From contig CAYQQK010000006.1 of assembly GCA_964420065.1 (NCBI GenBank), positions 1 to 64,000 of the forward strand: 64,000 nucleotides of DNA, written 5' to 3'. Positions 49,386 to 58,525 of this stretch are shown here, in pieces (position 1 is the first letter of the stretch; each line of letters begins with the position of its first letter). The notes beneath the pieces were generated by a model. It did not search any database and was not told the origin of the DNA. It saw only the letters and a list, made by a program, of their open reading frames with translations. Made by a program: the position numbers and the translations under genes. Origin of the DNA: CAYQQK01 sp964420065 (GTDB taxonomy: Bacteria; Bacillota; Dethiobacteria; DTU022).

Positions 49386-49841
49386 CTACCGGCAGCGTTC
49401 CAGCGCCGGTGCAAGGCGCCAAAAAGCGATAACAAACAATCCGACGCCGATTACAATCGCCGTATCGGCAAGATTGAAAACGGGGGGGAAAATACGGAAG
49501 TCGATAAAATCGATCACGTAGCTGCTGCGCAAGCGATCGATCAGGTTGCCCAGAGCGCCTCCGAGCTGAAGGGCCAAACCGATCCGGAGCAGACCGAACC
49601 CACCGGGAAGGGTACGGTAATAGTAAACGATAAAAAGCATGACCACGACAGCGATGACGATCAAAAAAACCGTCCGGTAGGGAAACATACCGAAAGCGGC
49701 ACCGGGATTACGGACGTAAGTCAGGTACAAAAAATTGCGGATCACCGGAATGGACTGTCCTGTTTCCATCATGTTGACGACCAGAAACTTGGAAACCTGA
49801 TCAAGCCCCACCACTACCGCCACAATGAAAAAAAGTCGCAA
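49386..49841 (-). CDS. lspA: Lipoprotein signal peptidase
   Basis: A 151-residue membrane aspartic protease with four helices that cleaves prolipoproteins after Lgt action. Motifs: RNPGAAFGM, GGALGNLIDRLRSSYVIDFID and FNLADTAIVIG with the two catalytic Asp. Normal length. Confidence 0.96.
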   Translation of the reverse strand: MRLFFIVAVVVGLDQVSKFLVVNMMETGQSIPVIRNFLYLTYVRNPGAAFGMFPYRTVFLIVIAVVVMLFIVYYYRTLPGGFGLLRIGLALQLGGALGNLIDRLRSSYVIDFIDFRIFPPVFNLADTAIVIGVGLFVIAFWRLAPALERCR

Positions 49842-49933
49842 CCGGTTACCCCCCTTGGACCAATGTTAACATAGAAACCCTGCCGGGAACAACCACAACC
49901 CAAAAGGAAACAAACTTTATTCTTCCCCCGGCT

Positions 49934-50470
49934 TTACCCCTCATCTTCCTCGCCCGGCCGGTCGTCGTCCATCCGGGGGCGCCTGTTATGCTCCGCGACC
50001 TGTTCCCAGATCTCAATCGTATCCGACGCGGGGCTGCCGGGAACGTTGCGCCGGACGTAGGGGGGAAGCAAGATCCCTTCTTCCGCCGGCCGCCCGCTTG
50101 CCCTCAAACGACGTTCCTCGAATTCCTGGCAGTGAAAACAGAAAGGAGCCTCCGGAGCGGCATCGAGCCGTTCTGCGGAAATATTTGCGCCGCAGCGCGG
50201 GCAGATACCGTAGTCGCCGCCGGCGATCCGCTCCAGGGCCTCCTCGATCAGACGCAGGCGCGCCAGCCGATGTTCGTTCAGGGCCAGGTCCTTGCTCCGC
50301 TCGAAATTCTCCGATCCCAGATCCGCCGGATGGTTGTCGGCAAAAGACAGGTCGGTCACACTGTCGCGAAAAGCAACCATTTTACCGGCCAGTCCCTCCT
50401 CTCCCAGTTGCTGCTCCAGGCTTTCCTTTTCCCGCCGCAACAGCCGGGCGTAATGATCCCACACTGCCAT
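49934..50470 (-). CDS. yteA: TraR/DksA-type zinc finger protein (YteA-like)
   Basis: A 178-residue protein of the sporulation-associated YteA/DksA group. The N-terminal helical part includes SENFERSKDLALNEHRLARLRLIEEAL, and a C4 zinc finger CPRC-x17-CFHC lies at about 94-118, in the DksA spacing. The family binds RNA polymerase or acts in sporulation; here it is unproven. ATG 50470 follows GAGGTGGAG. It is downstream of a DUF5665 gene, a pairing seen in Clostridia. Confidence 0.85.
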   Translation of the reverse strand: MAVWDHYARLLRREKESLEQQLGEEGLAGKMVAFRDSVTDLSFADNHPADLGSENFERSKDLALNEHRLARLRLIEEALERIAGGDYGICPRCGANISAERLDAAPEAPFCFHCQEFEERRLRASGRPAEEGILLPPYVRRNVPGSPASDTIEIWEQVAEHNRRPRMDDDRPGEEDEG

Positions 50471-50481
50471 TGTGCTCCACC

Positions 50482-50787
50482 TCACGACATGTTTTGGTTG
50501 ACAATCCGGATCAGGTCGGCGATGAAATCGCCGATGAGGGGAAGGTTCAGCACCACCAGGCGCTGCAAAAAATAGAGAACAAGGGCGCCGAGAAAAGTCG
50601 CTCCGACGGCAATCCCCAGGCCGCGCGCAATACCGCCGGCAAAGTTAACGACCAGGTAGCGCCGGGGATCATTCAGAGCGTTGATGTACCCGGCCAGGTT
50701 GTACCTTTCCATCTCCCGGGACAGCTCCTCCATTTTGGCCAGAAGACGTTGTTCAAGTTCCCCTTCTTCCTTCCCCCCGTTTCCCAT
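50482..50787 (-). CDS. DUF5665 membrane protein
   Basis: A 101-residue protein. A charged helical N-terminus (EEGELEQRLLAKMEELSREM) is followed by LNDPRRYLVVNFAGGIARGLGIAVGATFLGAL, one membrane segment and PLIGDFIADLIRIV. That pattern fits DUF5665, a small Clostridia family near ileS. No function is known. The yteA start lies just inside the downstream side. Confidence 0.85.
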   Translation of the reverse strand: MGNGGKEEGELEQRLLAKMEELSREMERYNLAGYINALNDPRRYLVVNFAGGIARGLGIAVGATFLGALVLYFLQRLVVLNLPLIGDFIADLIRIVNQNMS

Positions 50788-50905
50788 CCCATCGTCCGCC
50801 CCCCCGTAGTCAACAATCTTATTGTCCCCCGGCGGGAAAGATTACTTGCAAACGAATAATTTTTGCGCAATTTGAGCGTTGGCCGTAACACCGGCGCCGG
50901 CCCTT

Positions 50906-50957
50906 TAAAAAAACTTCCCCGTGCTGCGCCGTCCGGCAACGACGGCCCAGCACGGGG
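50906..50957 (-). terminator. Rho-independent terminator after ileS
   Basis: Minus strand CCCCGTGCTG (50948-50957) and CAGCACGGGG (50917-50926) with a second inner GCCGTC/GACGGC stem form a very strong hairpin followed by AAGTTTTTTT. It lies 30 bases past the ileS stop and separates ileS from the DUF5665-yteA-lspA-lgt group. Confidence 0.92.
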
Positions 50958-50988
50958 ATCGCCTATGCGATGCATTTCTTGAGCGCGT

Positions 50989-53748
50989 TTACATACCGGT
51001 AACCGCGGCGCAGCGCCGGCAAAGGCCGTCGCCGCCACCGGAAGTGAAAGTCCAACAGCGAGGACACTTGTGTCCGGCCGCCGGCTCTACCTTTACCGCC
51101 AGGGGCAACTTCTGCCCGGGCATTGCCGCCGGCGGAGCCGTCGCACAATCCCTGTTCAGGGTGGCAGCCGAAGTAATAAACAGGTGTGCCAACCGCCCGT
51201 CATACGGCGCCAGAGTCCCGTACAGGGGCTCATCCACCCACACGGTTACCGCCGCTTCAAGGGAACTGCCGATGACCTTGTCCCGGCGGGCCAGTTCCAG
51301 AACTCTTGTCACCTCTTCCCGCACTTCCCGTAAACATTCCCAGCGCCCTTCCAACATATCGTCTTTCCAGGCCGGATCGACAACGGGCCAGCCGGCAAGA
51401 TGTACGCTCTCCGCCTCGCGTCCCGGCAGGGTGCGCCAGATCTCTTCGGCGGTAAAAGCAAGAATGGGCGCCATGAGCAGGGTCAGATTCTCCAGCACCA
51501 GCGCCAGGACGGTCTGGGCCGAACGCCGCTCCGGATCCGTGGCGCGGGAACAGTAAAGACGATCTTTGAGGATATCAAAGTAAAAATTACTGAGGTCGAT
51601 CACGCAAAAATTGTGCAAGGCATGAAAGACCTGATGGTATTCGTAGCTTTCGAAACATCCGGTCACCCTTTCGATCAGGCTCGCCAGGCGGCAGAGAGCC
51701 CACCGGTCCAACTCATCCAGACCCTCGTAGGGCACGCTGTCCCGGGCGGCATCAAAATCATAACAGTTCCCGAGCATGAACCGGCAGGTGTTACGAATTT
51801 TACGGTAGACTTCCGACAGTTGGACCAGGATATCCGGAGAGATATGAATATCGCTGGTAAAATCGGCCGAAGAAACCCAGAGGCGCAGGATATCGGCGCC
51901 GTACTGGCGGATGATCTCTTCCGGAAAAATGACATTGCCCAGAGACTTCGACATTTTTTTGCCCATGCCGTCCACCACCCAGCCGTGGCTGAGCACCTCC
52001 CGGTAGGGCGGTTTGCCGCGAGCGGCCACGGCGGTCAGGAGCGATGACTGGAACCAGCCCCGGTATTGATCGCTCCCCTCGAGATAAAGGTCCGCCGGCC
52101 AGCGCAGGTCGGGGTGGTTCTCACAGACGGCGACATGGCTGGAACCGGAATCAAACCAGACATCCATGGTGTCCTTCTCCTTGGTAAACCCGCCGGCCTG
52201 TCCGCAATCCAGGCAGGCGAAACCGGGGGGCAGGATCTCCTCCGCCTCCCGGACAAACCAGGCGTCGGACCCTTCCCGGGCAAAAAGATCTCGCACCGCC
52301 TCGAAAGCGCGCTGCTGGAAAACCGGTTGGCCACAGTGGTTACAGTAAAATATGGGAATGGGCACGCCCCAAACCCGCTGGCGGGAAATACACCAATCCT
52401 GTCGTTCCAGAACCATATTCCGCATGCGCTCCTCACCCCAGGGTGGGGTCCACTTCACCCTGCTGACGGCCTGCAGCGTTGCGTTCCGGAAACCGTCGAT
52501 GGAAGCAAACCACTGTTCGGTGGCCCGGTAAAGCACCGGTTCCTTGCAGCGCCAGCAATGGGGGTACTGGTGCACGATCTCCGCCGAGGCAACCAGGGCC
52601 GTTTCGCGTTCCAGGGCGGCAACGACGGCCCGGTTCCCCGCCGCATAGTGCAACCCGGCAAATTCTCCCGCCTCGGCGGTGAAATAACCGCGTCCGTCGA
52701 TCGGGTTCAGAACGGGCAGCGCGTAGGCGCGCCCGACGGCAAAGTCCTCGTGACCGTGACCGGGTGCGGTGTGCACACAACCGGTGCCCTGGTCCAGGGT
52801 GACGTGATCGCCCAAAATCAACGGAGATTCCCGTTCAAACAGGGGATGGCGGCAGCACACCCCTTCCAGGTCCGAGCCCTTGAAGCGTCGCAACACCTTC
52901 CATCCCGGACCGATCTCCCGGGCCAGATCGTCAAGGAGCGCCGCCGCGACCAGGTAGCGATCGCCACCGTGTTCAGCGAGGACGTAGTCGTATTGCGGGT
53001 GCACGGCAACGGCCATGTTGGCCGGAATGGTCCAGGGAGTGGTCGTCCAGACGAGGCAGTATGCCCCGGCGTTCTCTTCCCCCGGGAGCCCCCGGCCCGG
53101 AATGAAAGGAAAACGAACGTAAATCGAAGCGGACCGGTGATCTGCGTACTCGATCTCCGCTTCGGCCAACGCCGTCTCACATGAAGCGCACCAGAACACC
53201 GGTTTCAGGCCCTTGTAAATGTACCCCTTTCCGGCCATAACCCCGAACACCTCAACCTGACGGGCCTCGTAGGCCGGTTTCAGGGTCAGGTAAGGGTTGT
53301 CCCAGTCGCCGCAAACCCCGAGGCGCTTGAACTGCTCCCGCTGGATTGAAACATACTCCAGGGCATATTCGCGGCACATGCGCCGGAAATCCAGATCCGG
53401 CACCTCGCGCCGGTTGATGCCCCGAGTCTTGATGATCTGGTGTTCGATCGGCAGGCCGTGGGTGTCCCATCCGGGAACATAGGGACAGTCGAACCCCTGC
53501 ATGGTCCGGTACTTGATGATCATGTCCTTCAAAACCTTGTTCAACGCGGTGCCCATGTGAATGTTGCCGTTGGCATAGGGCGGCCCGTCATGTAAAATGT
53601 AACGCGGCCGTCCCTCTCGCCGGCGACGGATCCGGCCGTAAAGATTTTCCTCATCCCACCGCCGGAGCCATTCCGGTTCCCGTTGGGGCAATCTGGCCCG
53701 CATCGAAAACCCGGTCCGGGGCAGGTTCAATGTTTCCTTGTAGTCCAT
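50989..53748 (-). CDS. ileS: Isoleucyl-tRNA synthetase
   Basis: A 919-residue class I synthetase. HIGH motif PPYANGNIHMG (about 56-66), editing domain in the middle, KMSKS motif GKKMSKSLGN (about 594-603), and a C-terminal zinc-binding CPRCWT...CRRC element. ATG 53748 gives the standard MDYKETLNLPRT start after GGGAGG. A T-box leader directly upstream regulates it by uncharged tRNA-Ile. Confidence 0.97.
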   Translation of the reverse strand: MDYKETLNLPRTGFSMRARLPQREPEWLRRWDEENLYGRIRRRREGRPRYILHDGPPYANGNIHMGTALNKVLKDMIIKYRTMQGFDCPYVPGWDTHGLPIEHQIIKTRGINRREVPDLDFRRMCREYALEYVSIQREQFKRLGVCGDWDNPYLTLKPAYEARQVEVFGVMAGKGYIYKGLKPVFWCASCETALAEAEIEYADHRSASIYVRFPFIPGRGLPGEENAGAYCLVWTTTPWTIPANMAVAVHPQYDYVLAEHGGDRYLVAAALLDDLAREIGPGWKVLRRFKGSDLEGVCCRHPLFERESPLILGDHVTLDQGTGCVHTAPGHGHEDFAVGRAYALPVLNPIDGRGYFTAEAGEFAGLHYAAGNRAVVAALERETALVASAEIVHQYPHCWRCKEPVLYRATEQWFASIDGFRNATLQAVSRVKWTPPWGEERMRNMVLERQDWCISRQRVWGVPIPIFYCNHCGQPVFQQRAFEAVRDLFAREGSDAWFVREAEEILPPGFACLDCGQAGGFTKEKDTMDVWFDSGSSHVAVCENHPDLRWPADLYLEGSDQYRGWFQSSLLTAVAARGKPPYREVLSHGWVVDGMGKKMSKSLGNVIFPEEIIRQYGADILRLWVSSADFTSDIHISPDILVQLSEVYRKIRNTCRFMLGNCYDFDAARDSVPYEGLDELDRWALCRLASLIERVTGCFESYEYHQVFHALHNFCVIDLSNFYFDILKDRLYCSRATDPERRSAQTVLALVLENLTLLMAPILAFTAEEIWRTLPGREAESVHLAGWPVVDPAWKDDMLEGRWECLREVREEVTRVLELARRDKVIGSSLEAAVTVWVDEPLYGTLAPYDGRLAHLFITSAATLNRDCATAPPAAMPGQKLPLAVKVEPAAGHKCPRCWTFTSGGGDGLCRRCAAVTGM

Positions 53749-53783
53749 GGCTTCCTCCCGCAAAGATAAATATGGATCTTAAC

Positions 53784-54045
53784 AAAAATCTCGCCCCCTG
53801 AAACAGGGACGAGATTGCTCCCGCGGTACCACCCTCCTAGCCGCCCTCCCCGGGACGGCCCCTCGATCATGGCGCGGTAACGGGCGCGGCACCGCCCGCG
53901 ACTACTCCCCGGCGCCTGCCGTGGCGCGAACGGGTTTGGGCACGGGAGCTCCCGGGGGATCTTCGGCCGGCGTTCTCCTTGCCGGTTTTCACCGCCCCGG
54001 CTCTCTACTGGAAGGGTCGGCGCCGCCTACTGGCCCGTTCATCGC
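53784..54045 (-). ncRNA. T-box leader of ileS
   Basis: The minus strand has the T-box core GGTGGTACCGCGG (53821-53834) within the antiterminator, and a terminator AATCTCG...CGAGATTTTTG at 53784-53815 (seven pairs plus a CCCTG/CAGGG inner stem). An upstream stem I begins near the promoter; ATC at 53958-53960 in GAAGATCCCC is a plausible specifier for isoleucine. Uncharged tRNA-Ile should favour antitermination. The segment 53749-54271 has no gene. Confidence 0.92.
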
Positions 54046-54060
54046 CTTTCTTGAATCAAA

Positions 54061-54089
54061 ATTATATCAAATTATACCCCGGGGCACAA
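54061..54089 (-). promoter_or_regulatory. Promoter of the ileS T-box transcript
   Basis: Minus strand TTGTGC (54084-54089), a 17-base spacer and TATAAT (54061-54066). A second TATAAT copy lies at 54071-54076. Position just upstream of stem I. Confidence 0.6.
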
Positions 54090-54182
54090 CAAATTACCCG
54101 CCCGTCCGGCATTTTACTGTTCTACCCCACTGTCCCCCAGGATTTCTGGGTGACCAGGACCTTGGCTCCACCCTCCGTTCTT

Positions 54183-54232
54183 CCCTGCCTGCCCCCTCCC
54201 GCAGAGGGGCAGGCAGGCAGGCAGGAAAATCC
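54183..54232. repeat. GC-rich palindrome with GGCA tetranucleotide repeats
   Basis: CCTGCCTGCCCC and GGGGCAGGCAGG pair across a short loop (54183-54222), followed by further GGCA copies. It lies after divIVA, with no T-tract on either strand. The centre CCCTCCCGCAGAGGGG resembles the palindromes at 10900-11045. Confidence 0.6.
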
Positions 54233-54271
54233 ATCCTGAAGAAAGGGAGGAGGAGAGTATGGACAAAGGTT

Positions 54272-54745
54272 TTACTTTTGAAATTCCTCTTTCTCTTCCA
54301 TCCACTCTTCCATTTCCAGTGCGGCCAGTTGTGCTTCCATGAAGGAGCGAAATCGCGTCTTGAAGATCTGGGCCTGCTTGTACAAATCCTCATTTTCAAC
54401 CAGGATCCGGCTGGCCCGGTAGCGTGCATCCTCGACGATGCGCTGCGCTTCCCGTTCGGCCTCGCGGCGAATCAGATCCGCTTCGCGGTTCGCACCCTGT
54501 TTGACCTCATCGGCCGCTTCCTGGGCAACAATGATCGCGCTTTGCATGGTTTCTTCAAGTTTTTCATAGCTGGCCAGTTTTTCTTTCAGGCTTTCGATCT
54601 GTTCCTTCAGGCCGGCCGATTCCCGGATCAACTGTTCCATATCCTTGGCCACCCGATCCATAAAATCATCAACGTCATCGACCGTGTAACCGCGGAAGGA
54701 ACGTTCAAATTCCTGGTTTTGAATATCCACCGGAGTAAGAGACAT
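54272..54745 (-). CDS. divIVA: Cell division/polarity protein DivIVA
   Basis: A 157-residue protein. The membrane-binding N-terminus LTPVDIQNQEFERSFRGYTVDDVDDFMDRV is diagnostic; the rest is a coiled coil rich in Glu/Lys/Arg (QEAADEVKQGANREADLIRREAEREA). DivIVA marks curved membranes at septa and poles. ATG 54745, nine bases after AGGAG, is preferred to 54751. It closes the yggS-yggT-ylmH-divIVA group. Confidence 0.95.
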   Translation of the reverse strand: MSLTPVDIQNQEFERSFRGYTVDDVDDFMDRVAKDMEQLIRESAGLKEQIESLKEKLASYEKLEETMQSAIIVAQEAADEVKQGANREADLIRREAEREAQRIVEDARYRASRILVENEDLYKQAQIFKTRFRSFMEAQLAALEMEEWMEEKEEFQK

Positions 54746-54819
54746 CCGCATTCGCTCCTTATTCTTTCTGCACTAAATTTCGACAGTAAAGTGATCGTTC
54801 CTGCCATGTTTACCAAACT

Positions 54820-55614
54820 TTAGTTAATTTTTTTTAGCGTCAACCGGAGTCTCCCCTTCCGGGTTTCCCCGCCCAGGGAAACAACCTCGAGACGCCCCCG
54901 TCCGGAGAGGGCGATCGTATCGCCCGGGCGGATCGGGCGGGCCGGCGATTCAACCGTACGCCAGTTAACCCGGGCCAGCCCACCTTTGACCAGATCGGCG
55001 GCCCTGGAGCGAGAGAGGCTGAAGCCAAGGGCAAGCACCGCATCGAGGCGCATGCTCGCCACCGTTCCACCGATTTCACGCTTGCAGAGCGCGGGCAGGG
55101 GCAGTGCGGCGCCGTCAACGGCGGCGCACCGAACTGCATGGCTGCCTATCGCCACCAACCGTGCGCAAATGTAACCCGCCTTGTCGGGAAGGACCATGGC
55201 CGCCGCTTCTCCCGCATCGGGAAGTAAAAAAACATCCCCAACCTGGTCCCGTTTCAATCCCAGGCCGAACAGCGTTCCCAAAATATCGCGAGGCGACAGC
55301 TCCGGCGGACCAGAAGAACCGGTCACCTGCAGCGCCTGCACCGGGGGCGGCCCGTCGTGTTGTTCCCGGGGAAAAACCCGCAGGCGTACCCGTTCTGCTT
55401 CGGGGTAACCACCGTAAAAAGCAGAGGCAAGTTGCGGCCGTTCCCGGAGCACGCCCCGGGCCAGATCCAGCTCAAGGGGATCCAGAAAAGGGGTGTCGTA
55501 AACCCGGCCCGGCCCCAGGGCATCCACCCGGCGGGCAAAGCGCTCGCGCCATCTTTTTTCACCCCCGGAAGGAGGGTCGCACCACCGACCGGAAGTCAAA
55601 CCATCACCATCCAC
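54820..55614 (-). CDS. ylmH: RNA-binding S4-domain protein YlmH
   Basis: A 264-residue protein with an N-terminal PELOTA/YlmH-type domain and a C-terminal S4 domain (about 190-255), including RLDAVLALGFSLSRSRAADLVKGGLARVNW and RPGDTIALSGRGRLEV. YlmH has been linked to ribosome rescue of peptidyl-tRNA in Bacillus. The GTG start has a weak site and is 12 bases after the yggT stop. The N-terminal 20 residues are uncertain. Confidence 0.88.
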   Translation of the reverse strand: MDGDGLTSGRWCDPPSGGEKRWRERFARRVDALGPGRVYDTPFLDPLELDLARGVLRERPQLASAFYGGYPEAERVRLRVFPREQHDGPPPVQALQVTGSSGPPELSPRDILGTLFGLGLKRDQVGDVFLLPDAGEAAAMVLPDKAGYICARLVAIGSHAVRCAAVDGAALPLPALCKREIGGTVASMRLDAVLALGFSLSRSRAADLVKGGLARVNWRTVESPARPIRPGDTIALSGRGRLEVVSLGGETRKGRLRLTLKKIN

Positions 55615-55626
55615 GGCTGGGCGAGG

Positions 55627-55905
55627 CTAAAGAACAAGCCGTTCCACCACGCGCAGCAAAAATAACAAGGCGATCGGGGAAAGATCCAGGTAGCCGGCCC
55701 CGAAACTGACCGGAGGAATCACCCGGCGCAGGGGGGCCAGTAAGGGCTCGGTCAGACCAAACAACAACCGGTAAACCTGGCTCAGGGTCGGGTTTTGATA
55801 GAAACTGCCCTGGAAGAAGGAGATGATAATCCGACCCAACAAAATATAGTAATAGATTTGAAAAAAAAGCCTCAACCCATCCCGAATAAAAGTGATGTCG
55901 GTCAC
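55627..55905 (-). CDS. yggT: YggT family membrane protein
   Basis: A 92-residue protein with two membrane helices. The central NPTLSQVYRLLFGLTEPLLAPLRRVIPP is the fixed YggT motif, followed by DLSPIALLFLLRVVE. Role in osmotic protection or division site is suggested, not proven. It sits 18 bases after yggS, where sepF usually stands between the two. Confidence 0.92.
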   Translation of the reverse strand: MTDITFIRDGLRLFFQIYYYILLGRIIISFFQGSFYQNPTLSQVYRLLFGLTEPLLAPLRRVIPPVSFGAGYLDLSPIALLFLLRVVERLVL

Positions 55906-55923
55906 CTTCCCATCAGCCGACGG

Positions 55924-56598
55924 CTAGACCGCCTTAAAAAGAGCGCCCCCCACCCGGATCATGGTCGCTCCCTCTTCAATGGCCACCGTGAAATCGTTGG
56001 ACATACCCATGGAAAGCTCGGCCAGGTCCAGACCCGGCCGGGCACACCGATCGCGCAGCTCCCGCAACGCCCGGAAAACCGGGCGTGTTTCCCCGGGATC
56101 GGCTTCCAGCGGAGCAAGAGTCATCAACCCACGTACTTTCAAGCGGGGCAGGGCATCAAGCGACGTCAGCAGCGCCGGCAACTCTCCCGGAGGGAGCCCG
56201 TATTTGCTTTTTTCACCGGATACGTTCACCTGTACCAAAATTTCCACGATCCGGTTGAAACGATCGGCCTGTTTCTGCAGCGCTTCCGCCAGGGAAAGCC
56301 GGTCCACGGAATGGATCATGGCGTAATACCGGACCGCCTCCCGGGCCTTGTTGGACTGCAGGTGCCCGATGAAATGCCAGGCCAGTTGCGGGTAGGCGCG
56401 TACCTTCTCCCGGGCATCCTGGATCCGGTTTTCTCCGAAGCTGCGCAGCCCCAGGGCGGCTGCCTGAGCAATCTCCGCCATACCCACCGTTTTGGTCACC
56501 GCAACCAGGCGCACCGCCGCCGGATCGCGCCCGCTCCGCCGGGCGGCGGCGGCGAGCTGCCGCCGTAAATGGTCAAGATTCAAAGCCATCCGGTCCAT
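55924..56598 (-). CDS. yggS: YggS family PLP homeostasis protein
   Basis: A 224-residue single-domain TIM-barrel protein that binds pyridoxal phosphate. Motifs: VRLVAVTKTV (PLP lysine), FGENRIQDAREK, WHFIGHLQSNKA, HSVDR and LSMGMSNDF with the GGALF end. It controls free PLP levels. ATG 56598 and 56589 are both possible starts. Next gene in its usual cluster, sepF, is missing. Confidence 0.95.
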   Translation of the reverse strand: MDRMALNLDHLRRQLAAAARRSGRDPAAVRLVAVTKTVGMAEIAQAAALGLRSFGENRIQDAREKVRAYPQLAWHFIGHLQSNKAREAVRYYAMIHSVDRLSLAEALQKQADRFNRIVEILVQVNVSGEKSKYGLPPGELPALLTSLDALPRLKVRGLMTLAPLEADPGETRPVFRALRELRDRCARPGLDLAELSMGMSNDFTVAIEEGATMIRVGGALFKAV

Positions 56599-56688
56599 TT
56601 CAGTTCAAACCCCGTTCTTTTGATCCTGTTTGCTTCTCGTTTCCTGTTTTTTTCGTTTTGTACACCCGTCGCCCCTGCTTCCCTTGAG

Positions 56689-57864
56689 CTAGTAACCGAT
56701 CCACCGGCCTTCCCGGACCAGACCCGGCCGGGTGATCACAAGACTGTACGGAGGAAACCCTTCCACCACCGCCCGGTCATCCTGCAGGCCGAGAACGGTG
56801 ACCGGGTAACGCCGCACCGCACCGCCCTCGTTGGTATAGACGAAAACGCCGTCTTCCCCTTCCCTGCTCAGCGCTGCGGCAGGCACCAGGAGCCCGTGCA
56901 GGCGCCGGTAGTTGATTACTGCGCCGGTCCAGCGCTGATCACCGAAGCCGGGCAGGTCGCGCTCGACCCGGTAGGTCAGGTAGACCACCCCGTTTGTCTC
57001 GTCCGCCTCGACCGCCTCCAGAAAACCATCGACAGGACTTTCCGGCGCAAAGGCAAACGTAAGGCTAACCTGTTCCCGGGCGGCCACATCGCGTCCCGGA
57101 TCCGACGGCAGCACCACCGTATAATGCCAGCACCAGTTGTCGATAATTTTCAACAGCGGCTGCCCCGCCTCCACGTAATTGTAATTACCGTTTTCAAAGG
57201 GAGCCGGTTCGCCGCTCTCCGCCTCGTCCCGCCGTTTCAGGCAGGAGACAGGGTTAACCCCTTCCCAACCGTCAACATAGAGCGAGAGCAAGCCCGGCCG
57301 GGGCGCCGTTACAGCCTCCCCTTCCCCGAGCCAGGGCGGCGCCTCCCCGGTTACCGGGACGGTGGCTTGCGGAGCCGCGGGCGCCGCCCTTCCGGCACCC
57401 TCCCCTTCTTCTCCCGACCTCAAGAAACGACGCAATACGTTCAAAAATTGTTCGAGGGGGCTTTCTTCCCGGGGTTGATCCGGTTGTACCTGCTCCAGTT
57501 CGGACCGGCTGAGAGGGAAAATTCGCGCCACCACGGTATCCTTCAGCACCCGTTCCCCCGGCGGAGCCGTTTCTGCCAGCACCCCCGCACAGGGCGCCAT
57601 GATCACCTCTTCCCGGCGCGTGATCACCCCGTCAACCGCTACGGTATAATCCAGGCACCCGTTCCAAACCAGCACCTGCTGCAGGCGGCGGGACGACAGG
57701 TACGTCCCGATCCAGTGGTATCCCGCCAGGAAAATGAGCACCCCCGCCAAAGCCAGGATCAGATAATAAACCGTCGCCTGCCGGATCGGGTCGGGGCTTC
57801 GTCCTTCACCCCGGATGACGGTCAGGCGCGGTTTTGGACGCATTTTTCGCCGGGACAACGACAC
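56689..57864 (-). CDS. HlyD-like membrane fusion protein
   Basis: A 391-residue protein with one N-terminal membrane anchor (about 30-50), a basic pre-anchor, and biotinyl-lipoyl-like hairpin halves: DGVITRREEVIMAPCAGVL and a later YVEAGQPLLKIID, then a C-terminal adaptor-like VPAAALSREGEDGVFVYT and LVITRPG. A Ser/Gly/Pro/Glu-rich loop lies at about 130-200. No exporter partner is adjacent. GTG 57864 is six bases after GGAGG. Similar genes sit in the ylm cluster of some Clostridia; the function is not known. Confidence 0.7.
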   Translation of the reverse strand: MSLSRRKMRPKPRLTVIRGEGRSPDPIRQATVYYLILALAGVLIFLAGYHWIGTYLSSRRLQQVLVWNGCLDYTVAVDGVITRREEVIMAPCAGVLAETAPPGERVLKDTVVARIFPLSRSELEQVQPDQPREESPLEQFLNVLRRFLRSGEEGEGAGRAAPAAPQATVPVTGEAPPWLGEGEAVTAPRPGLLSLYVDGWEGVNPVSCLKRRDEAESGEPAPFENGNYNYVEAGQPLLKIIDNWCWHYTVVLPSDPGRDVAAREQVSLTFAFAPESPVDGFLEAVEADETNGVVYLTYRVERDLPGFGDQRWTGAVINYRRLHGLLVPAAALSREGEDGVFVYTNEGGAVRRYPVTVLGLQDDRAVVEGFPPYSLVITRPGLVREGRWIGY

Positions 57865-58015
57865 CGAACTCCTCCGCAAGACGGGCGGGATAAACCCGCC
57901 TCTTTGTATGATCGCGCCGGTTAAACCCCACCCGCAAACGATGCGGCCCTCTCCCCCCGGGGGGGAAGCCGTTCCCGCATCAATCGATCAACCGGCCGGC
58001 TTTCCGTGCCGGTGC

Positions 58016-58525
58016 CTACCCTGAAAGGGGGTACGGCACCGGACGTTTTTCAGCCAGAGAGCGGGGCAAATCCAGCAGGCGCTGGTTGCGGGAATTCCGG
58101 AAAGGAAGTGAAAGATCACGCTCCGCCTCCCGGTACGGGCCGTCGATCAGGATATCCCCTGCGACCAGAAGCCTTTGCACCGCTCGATCCCGGCCAGCCC
58201 TGGCCATCAGTTCCTCCCAAGTATACCCCGAATAGAGAACCAGGCTCAAGCCCAGGCGGCAGATTTCCACAGCAAGTTCGGCCAAAGCGGCCGCCTGGTA
58301 GAACGGTTCGCCCCCGCTAAAAGTGACCCCGTCAAGATGACTCGCACCGCGAATCAAGGCCAGGATCTTTTCCGCGGCCATCTCCCGCCCCCCGGCCGGA
58401 TCCCGGGTTTCCGGGTTCTGACAACCCGGGCAGGCCAGCGGACAGCCCTGTAAAAAAAGGGTAAACCGCACCCCCGGTCCGTCAACGATGCTCTCCGGAT
58501 TGTATCCGGCAATTCGTAGTTTCAT
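58016..58525 (-). CDS. nrdG: Anaerobic NTP reductase activating enzyme
   Basis: A 169-residue radical SAM enzyme that generates the glycyl radical in NrdD. The start MKLRIAGYNPESIVDGPGVR and the cluster motif C-x3-C-x2-C (QGCPLACPGCQNP) are diagnostic, followed by VTFSGGEPFYQ. ATG 58525 overlaps the nrdD stop (ATGA); the long ORF extension upstream is shadow. Confidence 0.96.
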   Translation of the reverse strand: MKLRIAGYNPESIVDGPGVRFTLFLQGCPLACPGCQNPETRDPAGGREMAAEKILALIRGASHLDGVTFSGGEPFYQAAALAELAVEICRLGLSLVLYSGYTWEELMARAGRDRAVQRLLVAGDILIDGPYREAERDLSLPFRNSRNQRLLDLPRSLAEKRPVPYPLSG

